This document shows, piece after piece, positions 23,553-32,317 of a DNA stretch of 36,614 nt. Source of the stretch: Mageeibacillus sp. UBA1212 (GTDB lineage: Bacteria > Bacillota > Clostridia > UBA1212); contig DBXM01000043.1 of assembly GCA_002309655.1 (NCBI GenBank), positions 1 to 36,614 on the forward strand. The letters are read 5' to 3'. The position numbers were made by a program, and so were the translations under genes. The notes under the pieces are model-generated. The model worked only from the letters and a program-made list of their open reading frames with translations. It was not told the origin of the DNA and ran no database searches. Every line of letters starts with the position of its first letter. The first letter of the stretch is position 1.

Positions 23553-25880
23553 GTGCTTGCAGACGTTCGCATAATCAGATCCAACAGCTCATACGACATT
23601 AATTACACCTACGTTGTTCCCGACAAACTGAAACAAGGACTCGACGTGGGTGTTTTTGTCGATGTGCCTTTCGGGGCGGGCAACAAGACGGAACTCGGCA
23701 TCGTGACGTCGCTTAAGGATGACGGCGGAAACGGAGAGCGTGTGAAGGCCCTGGAAAGCGGCAGAACCGTGAACGTGAAGGAGATAGCGGGCATAAACCT
23801 CCGCTACATTCCGCTCGGCAGGGAGCTTCTGGCACTTTGCGACGTTATGGCGAAACGCTACGTCTGCACGGCGGCGGAGGTATATAAAACAGTCGCTCAA
23901 AAACGCGTGCAGGTGACCGAAAGAGTGAAAAAACTCCGGCTCGCGGTGCCTTACGAGGACGCGGTCGCTTTCGTCGACGGCACTCCGAAAAAGAAAAAAC
24001 AGGCGTACGACCTCGTGAAGCTGCTTGCGGAAAACCCGGAGGGAGTGGAAGAGGCGGAGGCCGTGAACCTTTGCGATACAGGGCCGGCGGATATGAAAAG
24101 GCTGACCGGCGCGGGAATAATCGTGCGCGAGATTGAAAAGGTGAGCCGCCTTGCGGGCGACGACCTTGACGAGATTTCCCGGAAATACGCGGGAAAAAAG
24201 TCAGTTCCGGCAGGGGGCGGCGCCGACAGGTACGCAAAGCGCGTGGAGCTGACGCAGGATCAGTCCGCGGCGGCGCGGAAAATCAAAGACATTCTGGATT
24301 CGGGCGCTTTCGGGGAGTTCCTTTTAAGGGGCGTCACCGGCAGCGGGAAGACGGAGGTCTACTTCGACGTAATGGAACACGCGAGGGAGCGCGGGAAAGG
24401 AGCGATTCTGCTCGTTCCCGAAATTGCGCTCACCGAGCAGATGATAAGGCGCGTGAGAGGGCGCTTCGGCGACGGCGTGGCGATAATTCACTCAAGGCTG
24501 GGAGAACCGCAGCGCGCGTGCGAGTACGAGAGAATGCTCGCGGGCGAGGCGAGGATCGTTCTCGGCGTCAGGTCGGCGGTTTTCGCGCCGGTGAAGAATC
24601 TGGGGCTGATAATAGTCGACGAGGAGCAGGAACCCTCTTACAAGTCGTTCGAGCAGAGGCCGTACTACAACGCGAACGAGGTTGCCGCAATGCGCATGAA
24701 GATCGCCGGCGGAACGGCCGTTTACGGTTCCGCGACCCCGCGCGTGACAACTTACTACAGAGCTCAGCAGGGCAAAATTGGGTACACGTTTTTGTCGGAG
24801 AGGGCGCAGAGCGGTGCGCTTCCCGAGGTCATCACGGTCGACATGAAGGCCGAGATCGCGGGCGGGCTGCGTTCGCCGGTATCGCCCAGACTCGCCGCGG
24901 AGATCGCGAAGAACATCGAGGCGGGTGAGCAGACCATTGTTTTCATACCGCGAAGGGGCCACTCGGCGAGGCTCGTCTGCCTTGCGTGCGGCAAGACCAT
25001 CGGGTGCAGGTACTGTCACATTCCCGTCACCTACCACAAGTCGGCGGGAAGGCTCATCTGCCACTACTGCGGCACGACCGCGCCGGTGCCTTCCGTGTGC
25101 CCGAACTGCGGCTCGAGAAGCATCACCGGCAGAACCTACGGAACAGAGGCGGTCGCGGACGAGATATCGGCCCTCTTCCCGGGCGTGCCGGTCCTTAGAA
25201 TGGACAACGACACCACGCGTTCGGTCGACGGCCACAGAAAGATAATCGAGCGCTTCGAAAACGAAAAGGTGCCGGTGCTTGTCGGCACGCAGATGGTCGC
25301 CAAGGGACTCGACTTCCCGAACGTGACGCTTGTGGGCGTTATAAACGCGGATTCTCTCGCCAACATGAGCGAGTACAACGCCTCGGAACGCGCGTTTCAG
25401 CTTTTGACGCAGGTGTTCGGCAGGGCGGGAAGAACGGGCGAAAAGCCGGGAAGGTGCGTGCTGCAGACCCTCGAACCGAATTCAAGCCTTGTGGCGGACG
25501 CGTGCGCGCAGGACTACGGCTCGTTCTACAGGCGCGAGATCGTTTTCAGACAGTCGATCGGATTCCCGCCGTTTTCGGCGATCGCGTTCGTGACGGTGTC
25601 CGGCAAAGACGACAAGCACGTTTTCGACACCGCGGCGGCGCTCAGGGGAAAGATCGTATCGGAACTTGAGAGCGCGGACGGCGGGTTCAAAGCCGAAGTC
25701 ATGAAGGTCACCCGCACGGCGGTCCCGAAGATAGACGACAGGTATTTCTGGCGGTTCGCGGTGAGAAGCGAAGACACGGAGGCGCTTATCGGGCTGATGA
25801 ACCGCTTCAACGACAAGGAGGCCGTTCCGCTGATGAGGAACGAGCGCGGGGTTTACGTGTCGATCGACATTGACGCGTGA
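23553..25880 (+). CDS. priA: Primosomal protein N' (replication restart helicase PriA)
   Basis: 775 residues from a GTG at 23553 (GGGAG upstream). The N-terminal 3'-DNA-end-binding domain is at about 1-110. The helicase core follows: Walker A GVTGSGKTEV (about 258-267), the Walker B box reading DEEQ (DNA 24618-24629) rather than the DEEH of the best-known PriA, then GSATPR. The insert between the helicase lobes has the zinc-binding cysteines CLACG, CRYCH, CHYCG, CPNCG. Lobe 2 has VGTQMVAKGLDFPNV and QVFGRAGRTGEKPGR. It reloads the replicative helicase at stalled forks and D-loops. It is followed 18 bases later by a GNAT gene. Confidence 0.95.
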   Translation: MLADVRIIRSNSSYDINYTYVVPDKLKQGLDVGVFVDVPFGAGNKTELGIVTSLKDDGGNGERVKALESGRTVNVKEIAGINLRYIPLGRELLALCDVMAKRYVCTAAEVYKTVAQKRVQVTERVKKLRLAVPYEDAVAFVDGTPKKKKQAYDLVKLLAENPEGVEEAEAVNLCDTGPADMKRLTGAGIIVREIEKVSRLAGDDLDEISRKYAGKKSVPAGGGADRYAKRVELTQDQSAAARKIKDILDSGAFGEFLLRGVTGSGKTEVYFDVMEHARERGKGAILLVPEIALTEQMIRRVRGRFGDGVAIIHSRLGEPQRACEYERMLAGEARIVLGVRSAVFAPVKNLGLIIVDEEQEPSYKSFEQRPYYNANEVAAMRMKIAGGTAVYGSATPRVTTYYRAQQGKIGYTFLSERAQSGALPEVITVDMKAEIAGGLRSPVSPRLAAEIAKNIEAGEQTIVFIPRRGHSARLVCLACGKTIGCRYCHIPVTYHKSAGRLICHYCGTTAPVPSVCPNCGSRSITGRTYGTEAVADEISALFPGVPVLRMDNDTTRSVDGHRKIIERFENEKVPVLVGTQMVAKGLDFPNVTLVGVINADSLANMSEYNASERAFQLLTQVFGRAGRTGEKPGRCVLQTLEPNSSLVADACAQDYGSFYRREIVFRQSIGFPPFSAIAFVTVSGKDDKHVFDTAAALRGKIVSELESADGGFKAEVMKVTRTAVPKIDDRYFWRFAVRSEDTEALIGLMNRFNDKEAVPLMRNERGVYVSIDIDA

Positions 25881-25898
25881 CGCCGCGGGGCGGACTGT

Positions 25899-26381
25899 AT
25901 GGAAATCGAAATCAAGAAAATGGAGACGGACGGTGAGATCGCCGGGAAGGCTTACGTTCACTGGAAGTCATGGCAGGAAGCGTACAAGGGGCTCGTTGAC
26001 GCGGCGTACCTTGAAGCGCTGACGCTCGAGAAGTGCACGGCTGCGGCGTTCAAATACCCCGGAAACACGCTTGTAGCCAAGGCCGGCGAAAAGGTCGTCG
26101 GCTTTTGCGCCTACGGGGAGGGCAGAGTCGAAGACCTTCCCGGCGCGGGGGAGATTTACGCATTGTATGTTCTTCCGGAGTACTATGGGACCGGCATCGG
26201 CATGGCGCTGATGGACGCGGGACTTGAAAAGCTTGAAGGGAAGCGCGCGTTCGTAAGGGTGCTTAAAAACAACGCGCGCGCAATCAGGTTTTATGAAAAG
26301 TGCGGCTTTATGAGGGACGGATTCGAGCAGGAGCTCGTGATCGGAACCCCCGTGACCGTGATAAGAATGGTCCGCGGCTGA
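25899..26381 (+). CDS. GNAT-family N-acetyltransferase
   Basis: 160 residues. The acetyl-CoA-binding core is clear: IYALYVLPEYYGTGIGMALMDAGLEKL (beta4 and the pyrophosphate-binding loop) and ARAIRFYEKCGFMRDG (the late alpha-helix/strand typical of the family). The N-terminal HWKSWQEAYKGLVDAAYLEAL resembles GNATs acting on small molecules or protein N-termini. The acceptor substrate is unknown. It starts 18 bases after priA on the same strand and is probably in the same transcript. Confidence 0.9.
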   Translation: MEIEIKKMETDGEIAGKAYVHWKSWQEAYKGLVDAAYLEALTLEKCTAAAFKYPGNTLVAKAGEKVVGFCAYGEGRVEDLPGAGEIYALYVLPEYYGTGIGMALMDAGLEKLEGKRAFVRVLKNNARAIRFYEKCGFMRDGFEQELVIGTPVTVIRMVRG

Positions 26382-26427
26382 GTTTCGCGAATACTTCTCA
26401 AACTGATGCTTTTAAGGAGGTAATCAC

Positions 26428-27501
26428 ATGTTTAACACTACGACTTTGCGACGGAAACGGGCAGTACTGCCGGTTGTTCTTCTTCTGGCAGCAATAATGC
26501 TTGCGGGCTGTCTGCCTTTCACGCCGCCGCAGAACACCGAAGAGGCTGCGAATTTGAATACGCCCGGTGCCACAAAGCTGCCGGAAGTTACGGAGGGAGT
26601 TACTGCGGAGATAACGCCGGAGATTACTTCGAAACCGACGCCTGCGTCTACAGGATCCTGGCTTGATATTGCCCCCACAGAGTGTACGCCTACGCCTACT
26701 CCTACTCCTACTCCGACGCCCACGCCGACACCTACACCTACGCCTACTCCCACCCCAACGCCGACACCGACGCCCACGCCCAATCCGCTGTCACTGTCAG
26801 TGTTCAAAAACTTAAAGGCCGGCGACGTTTTCAAATTCGGATCGTACGAGCAGGACAACAACACCGGCAACGGGAAAGAAGAAATCGAATGGGTGGTTTT
26901 GCAAATAGCTGAACCCATTCCCGGCCGTACCAGAAACAGAGTGAAACTCATTAGCAAATACATACTCGATTGTCAACCTATCAACGACGCTGTTGACTAT
27001 AATATTACATGGGAGACGTGCAAGCTGCGCGCATGGCTCAACAGTACGTTCCTCAATAGTGCGTTCACTCCGGAAGAGCAGTCGTCGATATTTCTTGCGG
27101 ATATTTTCCCGGACCGTAACCCTGAAAACTATTCTGATCCTAATCTCGACCCGGGCAACAACGATACACAAGACCGATTATTTCTCCTGAGCATGGTCGA
27201 TGTCGAGAAATATTTCAAATCATATGAGGAAAGAAGGTGCGCGGGGACTCCTTACGCGAAGTCAAAGGGGCTGTGGGTAGCGGAATATGATATGACCACT
27301 GCCGGCGAACGTGCGAGCGAGTGGTGGACGCGCACTCCGGCGTACGCCTTGTTTGAGAACGAGGGTTTCGGCGCTCCTCCAGGCAAGCGCAAAGGCATGG
27401 CAATCGTTGGTTCGGATGGCATTATGCCGGTATATGGCGGCGATGTAACAGATCTCTATATCGGCGTCCGACCTGTGATGTGGCTGGAATTTAAAGACTG
27501 A
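26428..27501 (+). CDS. Lipoprotein with Thr-Pro repeat linker and DUF6273-like domain
   Basis: 357 residues, start preceded by a near-perfect AAGGAGGT. The lipoprotein signal has lipobox LAGC (Cys about 30). A Thr-Pro dipeptide repeat (residues 87-118) forms a rigid, wall-spanning linker. The C-terminal domain (about 125-357) shows FGSYEQDNNTGNGKEEIEWVVLQ, TWETCKLRAWLNSTFLNSAF and EWWTRTPAYA, the pattern I associate with DUF6273, a domain of unknown function in clostridial surface proteins. Its Thr-Pro stretch is encoded by imperfect CCNACN repeats prone to length change. Confidence 0.85.
   Translation: MFNTTTLRRKRAVLPVVLLLAAIMLAGCLPFTPPQNTEEAANLNTPGATKLPEVTEGVTAEITPEITSKPTPASTGSWLDIAPTECTPTPTPTPTPTPTPTPTPTPTPTPTPTPTPTPNPLSLSVFKNLKAGDVFKFGSYEQDNNTGNGKEEIEWVVLQIAEPIPGRTRNRVKLISKYILDCQPINDAVDYNITWETCKLRAWLNSTFLNSAFTPEEQSSIFLADIFPDRNPENYSDPNLDPGNNDTQDRLFLLSMVDVEKYFKSYEERRCAGTPYAKSKGLWVAEYDMTTAGERASEWWTRTPAYALFENEGFGAPPGKRKGMAIVGSDGIMPVYGGDVTDLYIGVRPVMWLEFKD
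26686..26781 (+). repeat. Six-base repeat encoding sixteen Thr-Pro pairs
   Basis: Ninety-six bases of ACN-CCN units inside the lipoprotein gene encode Thr-Pro sixteen times. Third positions vary (acgcct, actcct, acgccc, acaccg), so the run is not a pure DNA repeat. Selection is on the peptide. Confidence 0.95.
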
Positions 27502-27586
27502 TTTTTAAAACAAACTTCCGGGGCCGGGCAAAACCGTTGAAATCGCTAAATAAACGCGGCTAAGCGCGCGGCGCGGTCCTTTCCGC

Positions 27587-27615
27587 TTGCAATTCAAAAC
27601 GCGAAACCGTACAAT
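27587..27615 (+). promoter_or_regulatory. Sigma-A promoter of the HAD phosphatase gene
   Basis: TTGCAA (27587-27592), 17 bases and TACAAT (27610-27615), about 35 bases before the ATG at 27650. Confidence 0.6.
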
Positions 27616-27649
27616 AAAAGGGCGAAAGCATTGAAAACGGAGGCGCGAC

Positions 27650-28432
27650 ATGATAAAACTTGTCTGCTGCGACATCGACAACACTTTACTTCACAAAAAC
27701 AATCCTGCTTCGGGAAAAGGCTTCCCGGGGGTGCTTGACAATACCGGAATCCTGCCGATGATCGCGACGGGAAGGTCGGTCACGGACGTGGCGAGGCTGT
27801 TCCCGGACGCCGTGAAAAACGCAGTTATCGCGTCCTACGACGGCGCGCTGGTTCTGTTTAACGGCGCGAAGATTTCCGACCGGCCTGTCGACGTGAACAT
27901 TGTCAGGGCCTTCGCGGACGGATTTCCGGGGAATCTGAAAGCCGGGTGCGACGTCATCTACTACGGCGCGACCGACTGCTTCACGGTCGGGAACAACGGC
28001 GGCCGCGCCGAAAGACGGCTTGCCGCCGACGACACAATGAGGGGCCATCTCAAAAAGGTCGCGTCAGTCGCGGAAATCCGCGAACCGGTGTACAAAATCT
28101 CGGTTTTTTCGGAAAATACATCCGATTTCGAGTATCTCGCCGCGGACTGGGCATCGTACCTCAACTGCGTTTTCAGGAACGGCAGCTGGTGCGAGTTCGT
28201 CTCCGCCGGCACCGACAAGGGGTTCGCGCTTGGCGTGGTTATGGAAAAATTCGGGGTCACGCGCGCCGAGGCGATGGCGTTTGGCGACGGCGTGAACGAT
28301 TTTTCGATGCTCGAAGCGGTCGACTTTTCATTCGCGATCGAGGGCAGTGCCGCGGACAAAGAGGACGTCGCGGAATTCGTGACTTCCGACGTGATCCGTA
28401 CAATCAGGAACATCGCGCTTGGCTTGAAATAG
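27650..28432 (+). CDS. HAD-superfamily hydrolase, Cof type
   Basis: 260 residues, start preceded by GGAGG. Motif I is CCDIDNTLL (Asp8 nucleophile, Asp10). Motif II is the Thr in MIATGRS. The late motif is AMAFGDGVNDFSMLEAVDFSFAIEGS with the conserved GDxxND acids. The cap between motifs II and III is the C2B type typical of Cof/YbjI sugar-phosphate phosphatases. It hydrolyses phosphomonoesters (probably sugar phosphates or cofactor phosphates) in the cytoplasm; the physiological substrate is unknown. Confidence 0.92.
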   Translation: MIKLVCCDIDNTLLHKNNPASGKGFPGVLDNTGILPMIATGRSVTDVARLFPDAVKNAVIASYDGALVLFNGAKISDRPVDVNIVRAFADGFPGNLKAGCDVIYYGATDCFTVGNNGGRAERRLAADDTMRGHLKKVASVAEIREPVYKISVFSENTSDFEYLAADWASYLNCVFRNGSWCEFVSAGTDKGFALGVVMEKFGVTRAEAMAFGDGVNDFSMLEAVDFSFAIEGSAADKEDVAEFVTSDVIRTIRNIALGLK

Positions 28433-28487
28433 CGGAAAGTTGATTTGACGGCTTTGATACATATTATTAGATAAGGAGGCGGGAACA

Positions 28488-29276
28488 GTGAAGAAAAGAT
28501 ATTTGCTGCTCCCGCTTTTTGTATTCTTGCTGGTCTCAGCCTGCTTCGGCACCGCGGTGCTTGCGGGCCCTGCCGGCTTTTCCACCGGAGAACTGCCGGA
28601 GGAGTCCAAGAAGAACATAGCCGGCAACATTTCCTTGCGTGTTTTGGCGGAAGAACCGCGCCAAATCATGGGCATTCGCAGTTTTGACGTCGACGGTGAA
28701 GGCAACGTAGTCATCGGGACCAAAATGCTCACCCGCGCCAACATATGCGTGTACGACGCCGGTGGCAATTTCAAGTACGGGTTCACGTACCGCGAAGAGG
28801 GGGCTTTCTGCGTTGCGTTCAACGGCGGCTGCATCGACATATATTGCGTGCGCAGCGACCTCGCAATAACCGTGGACCCGGACGGGAATATAACCGACAT
28901 ACTCAGAATTCAGGAAACGCCCGCAAACAGAGAATACTGGCACGAAAACGTTTGGGCAGACAAGCGGACTGCCGGCGACACCGAATATACCGCGAAAAAC
29001 GAGAAGGGCCTGTTTAATATCTTTTCGTCGTCATATTCCAAGCTTGTTTCAAGAAACCCGGAGGGCGTCGAAACGGTACTGTACGACGCGAATACGCCGC
29101 AGTTGATCATTGATTATGCGGTTTTGGCCGTTGCTTTGGGGCTGATTGCCACGGTCGCTGTCGTTATTCCCCTGGAGTTCAAACGGGCGAGAAAGCGGTG
29201 GAACGAACGTCGCAAAAACGATCCGAACGCGTCTCCCGTCGACTGGGAGTTGTTCTGGGAAAAACTGCGGAAATAG
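28488..29276 (+). CDS. Membrane-anchored protein of unknown function
   Basis: 262 residues from a GTG at 28488 (AAGGAGG upstream). The N-terminal hydrophobic segment, KKRYLLLPLFVFLLVSAC, fits a signal or a lipobox (VSAC). A beta-rich outer part (IRSFDVDGEGNVVIGTK, ICVYDAGGNFKYGFTYR, ITVDPDGNITDILRIQ) looks like two or three blades of a beta-propeller. A C-terminal membrane helix (about 208-232) is followed by a basic cytoplasmic tail (KRARKRWNERRKND). No enzymatic motif. It is in the same direction as the HAD gene, 55 bases downstream. Confidence 0.75.
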   Translation: MKKRYLLLPLFVFLLVSACFGTAVLAGPAGFSTGELPEESKKNIAGNISLRVLAEEPRQIMGIRSFDVDGEGNVVIGTKMLTRANICVYDAGGNFKYGFTYREEGAFCVAFNGGCIDIYCVRSDLAITVDPDGNITDILRIQETPANREYWHENVWADKRTAGDTEYTAKNEKGLFNIFSSSYSKLVSRNPEGVETVLYDANTPQLIIDYAVLAVALGLIATVAVVIPLEFKRARKRWNERRKNDPNASPVDWELFWEKLRK

Positions 29277-29356
29277 AAGACGGGTTTTCCCGGCGGGAGA
29301 GGAGCTGCCGGAATTTCAGCCGTAATTCCAGCCCCTTAAATGATACATTAAACTCA

Positions 29357-29386
29357 GCCGCCCCCCGGGGCGGTTTTTGTTTTTAC
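29357..29386 (+). terminator. Rho-independent terminator
   Basis: A GC-rich stem (CCGCCCC at 29358-29364 with GGGGCGG at 29367-29373) is followed by TTTTTGTTTTT. It ends the 28488 transcript before the microcompartment promoter. Confidence 0.85.
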
Positions 29387-29716
29387 AATCTGTAGTGCCC
29401 GCAAATTGATTCTTGTTTCGGTTGAAATGCGTCATTATTTGACCGCAATGTGGGATGTTGTTGTGGAATCGGCCTTTCAAATGTGTGAAAACAACAAAAA
29501 GCCAAATGTTTTTAAAAGAAATTCCTTAAAAAACAACAAAAATGCTCAGAAACCTGTTGACGGTTTCCGGAAACGGTGTTATACTACATGTAGTTTCCGT
29601 AATAGGCCTTACTATGCCTTGCGGTTTGTTCCTAAAGATGAAAAGCGTTTTTACGAGATATAGCTGAGACAGGGGCGGGAAAACGCGCCCTTGAAGGAAA
29701 AGCACGGAGGAATGAC
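29387..29716 (+). other. Control region of the microcompartment operon
   Basis: About 330 bases without a supported gene. It holds the promoter at 29557-29585, the palindromes described with it, a leader of about 125 bases and the GGAGG for the glycyl radical enzyme. An 85-codon open frame at 29406-29663 crosses the promoter, has no ribosome-binding site and is not accepted. Confidence 0.6.
29557..29599 (+). promoter_or_regulatory. Microcompartment operon promoter with embedded palindromic operator
   Basis: TTGACG (29557-29562), 17 bases and TATACT (29580-29585). The spacer holds a perfect 12-base palindrome, GTTTCCGGAAAC (29563-29574). A half-site, GTTTCCG (29593-29599), recurs exactly 30 bases on, and CTACATGTAG (29584-29593) is another palindrome at the start-site region. 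A repressor bound here would block the promoter; its identity is unknown and no regulator gene lies in the visible locus. Confidence 0.6.
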
Positions 29717-32245
29717 ATGAATTTCGATACGAGCCCAATCAAAAAGACCGCCAGGATCGACAGACTTCTTGACGCGTTCTACAACTCGAAGCCGGAGATT
29801 GAGCCGGCGAGGGCTGAACTTATAACCGAGTCGTACAAGGCGACCGAGAACCTTCCCGAGGTGGAGAGAAAGTCGAGGGCGTTCGAGCACATTCTGGACA
29901 ACATTCCGATCGTTATCCGCGACGACGAGCTCATTGTCGGCAGCACGACAATCAAGATGAGAGGCTGCCAGACCTATCCCGAGTTTTCGTACGAGTGGCT
30001 CGAGGCGGAGTTCGACACCGTTGCCGACAGAAAGGCGGACCCGTTCAATATCAGCGACGACGCCAAGCGCAGGATTGCGGAGGCGGACAAGTACTGGAAG
30101 AACAAAACCACCAGCGAACTCGCGACCGCGCTTATGGATCCGAGGGCGCTCAGGGCGATCAACCACAACATCTTCACGCCGGGCAACTATTTCTACAACG
30201 GAATCGGCCACATTACCGTTAAGTACTGGACCGTTCTCGGCGAGGGCCTCAAGGGCGTCATCGCGAGAGCCGAAAAGGAAATGGCGGAGATGTGCGTAGG
30301 CAAGGCAGACGCGTGCAAGCGCAGGATCTTCTACGAGGCAGTGATCAGAAGCTGCAAGGCGGTCATCAGATACGCCAACAGATACGCTGATCTGGCTGAG
30401 AAAATGGCTCAGTCCGCGAGCGGCGAGAGACGTACCGACCTGCTTAAGATCGCGCAGGTGTGCCGCAACGTTCCCGAGAATCCGGCCAAGTCGTTCCACG
30501 AGGCGTGCCAGGCTTTCTGGTTCGTGCAGCAGCTCCTCCAGCTTGAGTCGAGCGGCCACTCGATCTCGCCCGGAAGATTCGACCAGTATATGTATCCTTA
30601 TTATAAAAAGGACCTCGACGCAGGCACGATCACGAGAGAGTCTGCGCAGGAGCTTATCGACTGCATCTGGATTAAGCTGAACGACCTCAACAAGTGCCGC
30701 GACGCCGCTTCCGCGGAGGGATTCGCTGGCTACAGCCTCTTCCAGAACCTGATCGTCAGCGGCCAGGACAGGGACGGCAAGGACGTCACGAACGACCTTT
30801 CCGCGATGTGCATCGAAGCTTCCATGCACACCGGACTGCCGATGCCTTCTCTTTCCATCAGGATCTGGAACGGAACGCCCCACGAGATCCTCGTGAAGGC
30901 GGTCGAGCTCACCAGAACCGGTATCGGCCTCCCGGCTTACTACAACGACGAGGTCATCATTCCCGCCCTTATGAACCGCGGAATTCCGCTCGAAGAGGCG
31001 CGCGAGTACAACATTATCGGCTGCGTGGAGCCCCAGGTTCCGGGCAAGACCGACGGCTGGCACGACGCGGCGTTCTTCAACATGCTCAGACCCCTTGAAC
31101 TGACGTTCACGAACGGCTGGGAGGACGGCGAGCTTGTGACTGTCGAGACGGGCGACGTGCTCAAGATGACTACGTTCGATGAGCTCTACAACGCCTACAA
31201 GAAGCAGATGACAACTTCCATCGCGCTGATGGTAAACGCGATCAACGCGATAGATTACGCCCACGCTCAGAGAAGTCCGCTTCCGTTCGAGTCCTGCCTC
31301 ACAGACGGGTGCTTCGAATCCGGCAAGTGCGTGGAAGAGGGCGGAGCGATCTACAACTTCACCGGACCTCAGGGCTTCGGTATCGCCAACGTCGCGGACG
31401 GCCTGTTCGCAATCAAAAAGCTCGTTTTCGAGGAGAAAAAGTACACGATGGCGGACTTCAAGCAGGCCATGGCGGACAACTTCGGAAAGGGGCTCACGCC
31501 GCTCGACATCGAGCACATCGTGAAGTCGGTCTGCGCGAACCTGCGCAGAGACGGCAGGGAGATCACCCCCGAGCTCGTGAAGGCGGTCTACGCCAGTGTG
31601 GTTGAGTCCAAGAAGCTCCCCAAGGAACGGGTCGACTTCTACGAGAAGATGCTCGACGACATCGAGGCGCTTCCCAAGTACGGCAACGACATCGACGAGA
31701 TCGACCTCTTCGCGAGGGACGTGGCGTACACCTACACGAAGCCGCTTGAGACGTTCAAGAACCCTCGCGGCGGCATCTTCCAGGCTGGCCTCTATCCGGT
31801 CTCCGCGAACGTTCCGCTCGGCGCCCAGTCGTGCGCTACTCCCGACGGCAGACTTTCGCAGGCTCCTATCGCGGACGGCATCGGCCCCGCACAGGGCAGG
31901 GACAAGCTCGGCCCCACGGCGGCTGCAAACTCGGTCGCGAAGATCGACCACCTTATCGCCTCCAACGGCACCCTCTACAACCAGAAGTTCCACCCGTCGG
32001 CGCTTTCGGGCCCGAAGGGCATCAACGACTTCATCACCTACCTGAGAACGTACTTCAACAGAAAGGGCATGCACGTGCAGTTCAACGTGGTCAGCCGCGA
32101 GACGCTGCTCGACGCTCAGCAGCACCCCGAGAAGTACAAGGCGCTCGTGGTAAGGGTCGCGGGATACAGCGCGCTGTTCACGACGCTCTCCAGATCCCTC
32201 CAGGACGACATTATTTCCAGAACAACACAAGCTAATACTTTCTAA
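29717..32245 (+). CDS. Glycyl radical diol dehydratase (B12-independent 1,2-propanediol/glycerol type)
   Basis: 842 residues. The thiyl-radical segment is GCVEPQ with Cys436 and Glu438. The glycyl radical loop is RVAGYSA (Gly816), 26 residues from the end. Residues lining the diol pocket in glycerol dehydratase have counterparts: His165 (GIGHITVKY), His281-Ser282 (SSGHSISPGRF) and Asp450, 14 residues after the active Cys. This set favours dehydration of a vicinal diol over choline cleavage or formate lyase activity. The Cys-to-Gly distance (380 residues) is about 50 longer than I recall for C. butyricum glycerol dehydratase, with the extra residues near 585-640 (helical, Lys/Glu-rich). Neighbours (activase, shell protein, aldolase, aldehyde dehydrogenase) point to 1,2-propanediol dehydration to propionaldehyde within a microcompartment. 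Confidence 0.92.
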   Translation: MNFDTSPIKKTARIDRLLDAFYNSKPEIEPARAELITESYKATENLPEVERKSRAFEHILDNIPIVIRDDELIVGSTTIKMRGCQTYPEFSYEWLEAEFDTVADRKADPFNISDDAKRRIAEADKYWKNKTTSELATALMDPRALRAINHNIFTPGNYFYNGIGHITVKYWTVLGEGLKGVIARAEKEMAEMCVGKADACKRRIFYEAVIRSCKAVIRYANRYADLAEKMAQSASGERRTDLLKIAQVCRNVPENPAKSFHEACQAFWFVQQLLQLESSGHSISPGRFDQYMYPYYKKDLDAGTITRESAQELIDCIWIKLNDLNKCRDAASAEGFAGYSLFQNLIVSGQDRDGKDVTNDLSAMCIEASMHTGLPMPSLSIRIWNGTPHEILVKAVELTRTGIGLPAYYNDEVIIPALMNRGIPLEEAREYNIIGCVEPQVPGKTDGWHDAAFFNMLRPLELTFTNGWEDGELVTVETGDVLKMTTFDELYNAYKKQMTTSIALMVNAINAIDYAHAQRSPLPFESCLTDGCFESGKCVEEGGAIYNFTGPQGFGIANVADGLFAIKKLVFEEKKYTMADFKQAMADNFGKGLTPLDIEHIVKSVCANLRRDGREITPELVKAVYASVVESKKLPKERVDFYEKMLDDIEALPKYGNDIDEIDLFARDVAYTYTKPLETFKNPRGGIFQAGLYPVSANVPLGAQSCATPDGRLSQAPIADGIGPAQGRDKLGPTAAANSVAKIDHLIASNGTLYNQKFHPSALSGPKGINDFITYLRTYFNRKGMHVQFNVVSRETLLDAQQHPEKYKALVVRVAGYSALFTTLSRSLQDDIISRTTQANTF

Positions 32246-32317
32246 AAGAGGAAGCTTTAAGAAAGCGCACGGATTGCCACAGCAGCAACAATTAAGCTAA
32301 GGAAAAATCAACCGACC

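Noticed and set aside
26424..26963. Antisense frame with a long Gly-Val repeat
   Set aside because: It is the complement of the Thr-Pro linker in a well-supported lipoprotein gene.
29406..29663. 85-codon frame upstream of the microcompartment operon
   Set aside because: It crosses the promoter and palindromic operator and has no Shine-Dalgarno sequence.
29651..32230. 859-codon open frame antisense to the glycyl radical enzyme
   Set aside because: It mirrors a gene with clear catalytic motifs and codon bias, lacks a ribosome-binding site, and its protein is Arg/Val/Leu-rich with no domain. It is a GC-rich shadow.
29717..32245. Choline TMA-lyase identity for the glycyl radical enzyme
   Set aside because: The His165, His281-Ser282 and Asp450 set matches diol dehydratases, and the aldolase neighbour fits propanediol metabolism rather than choline.
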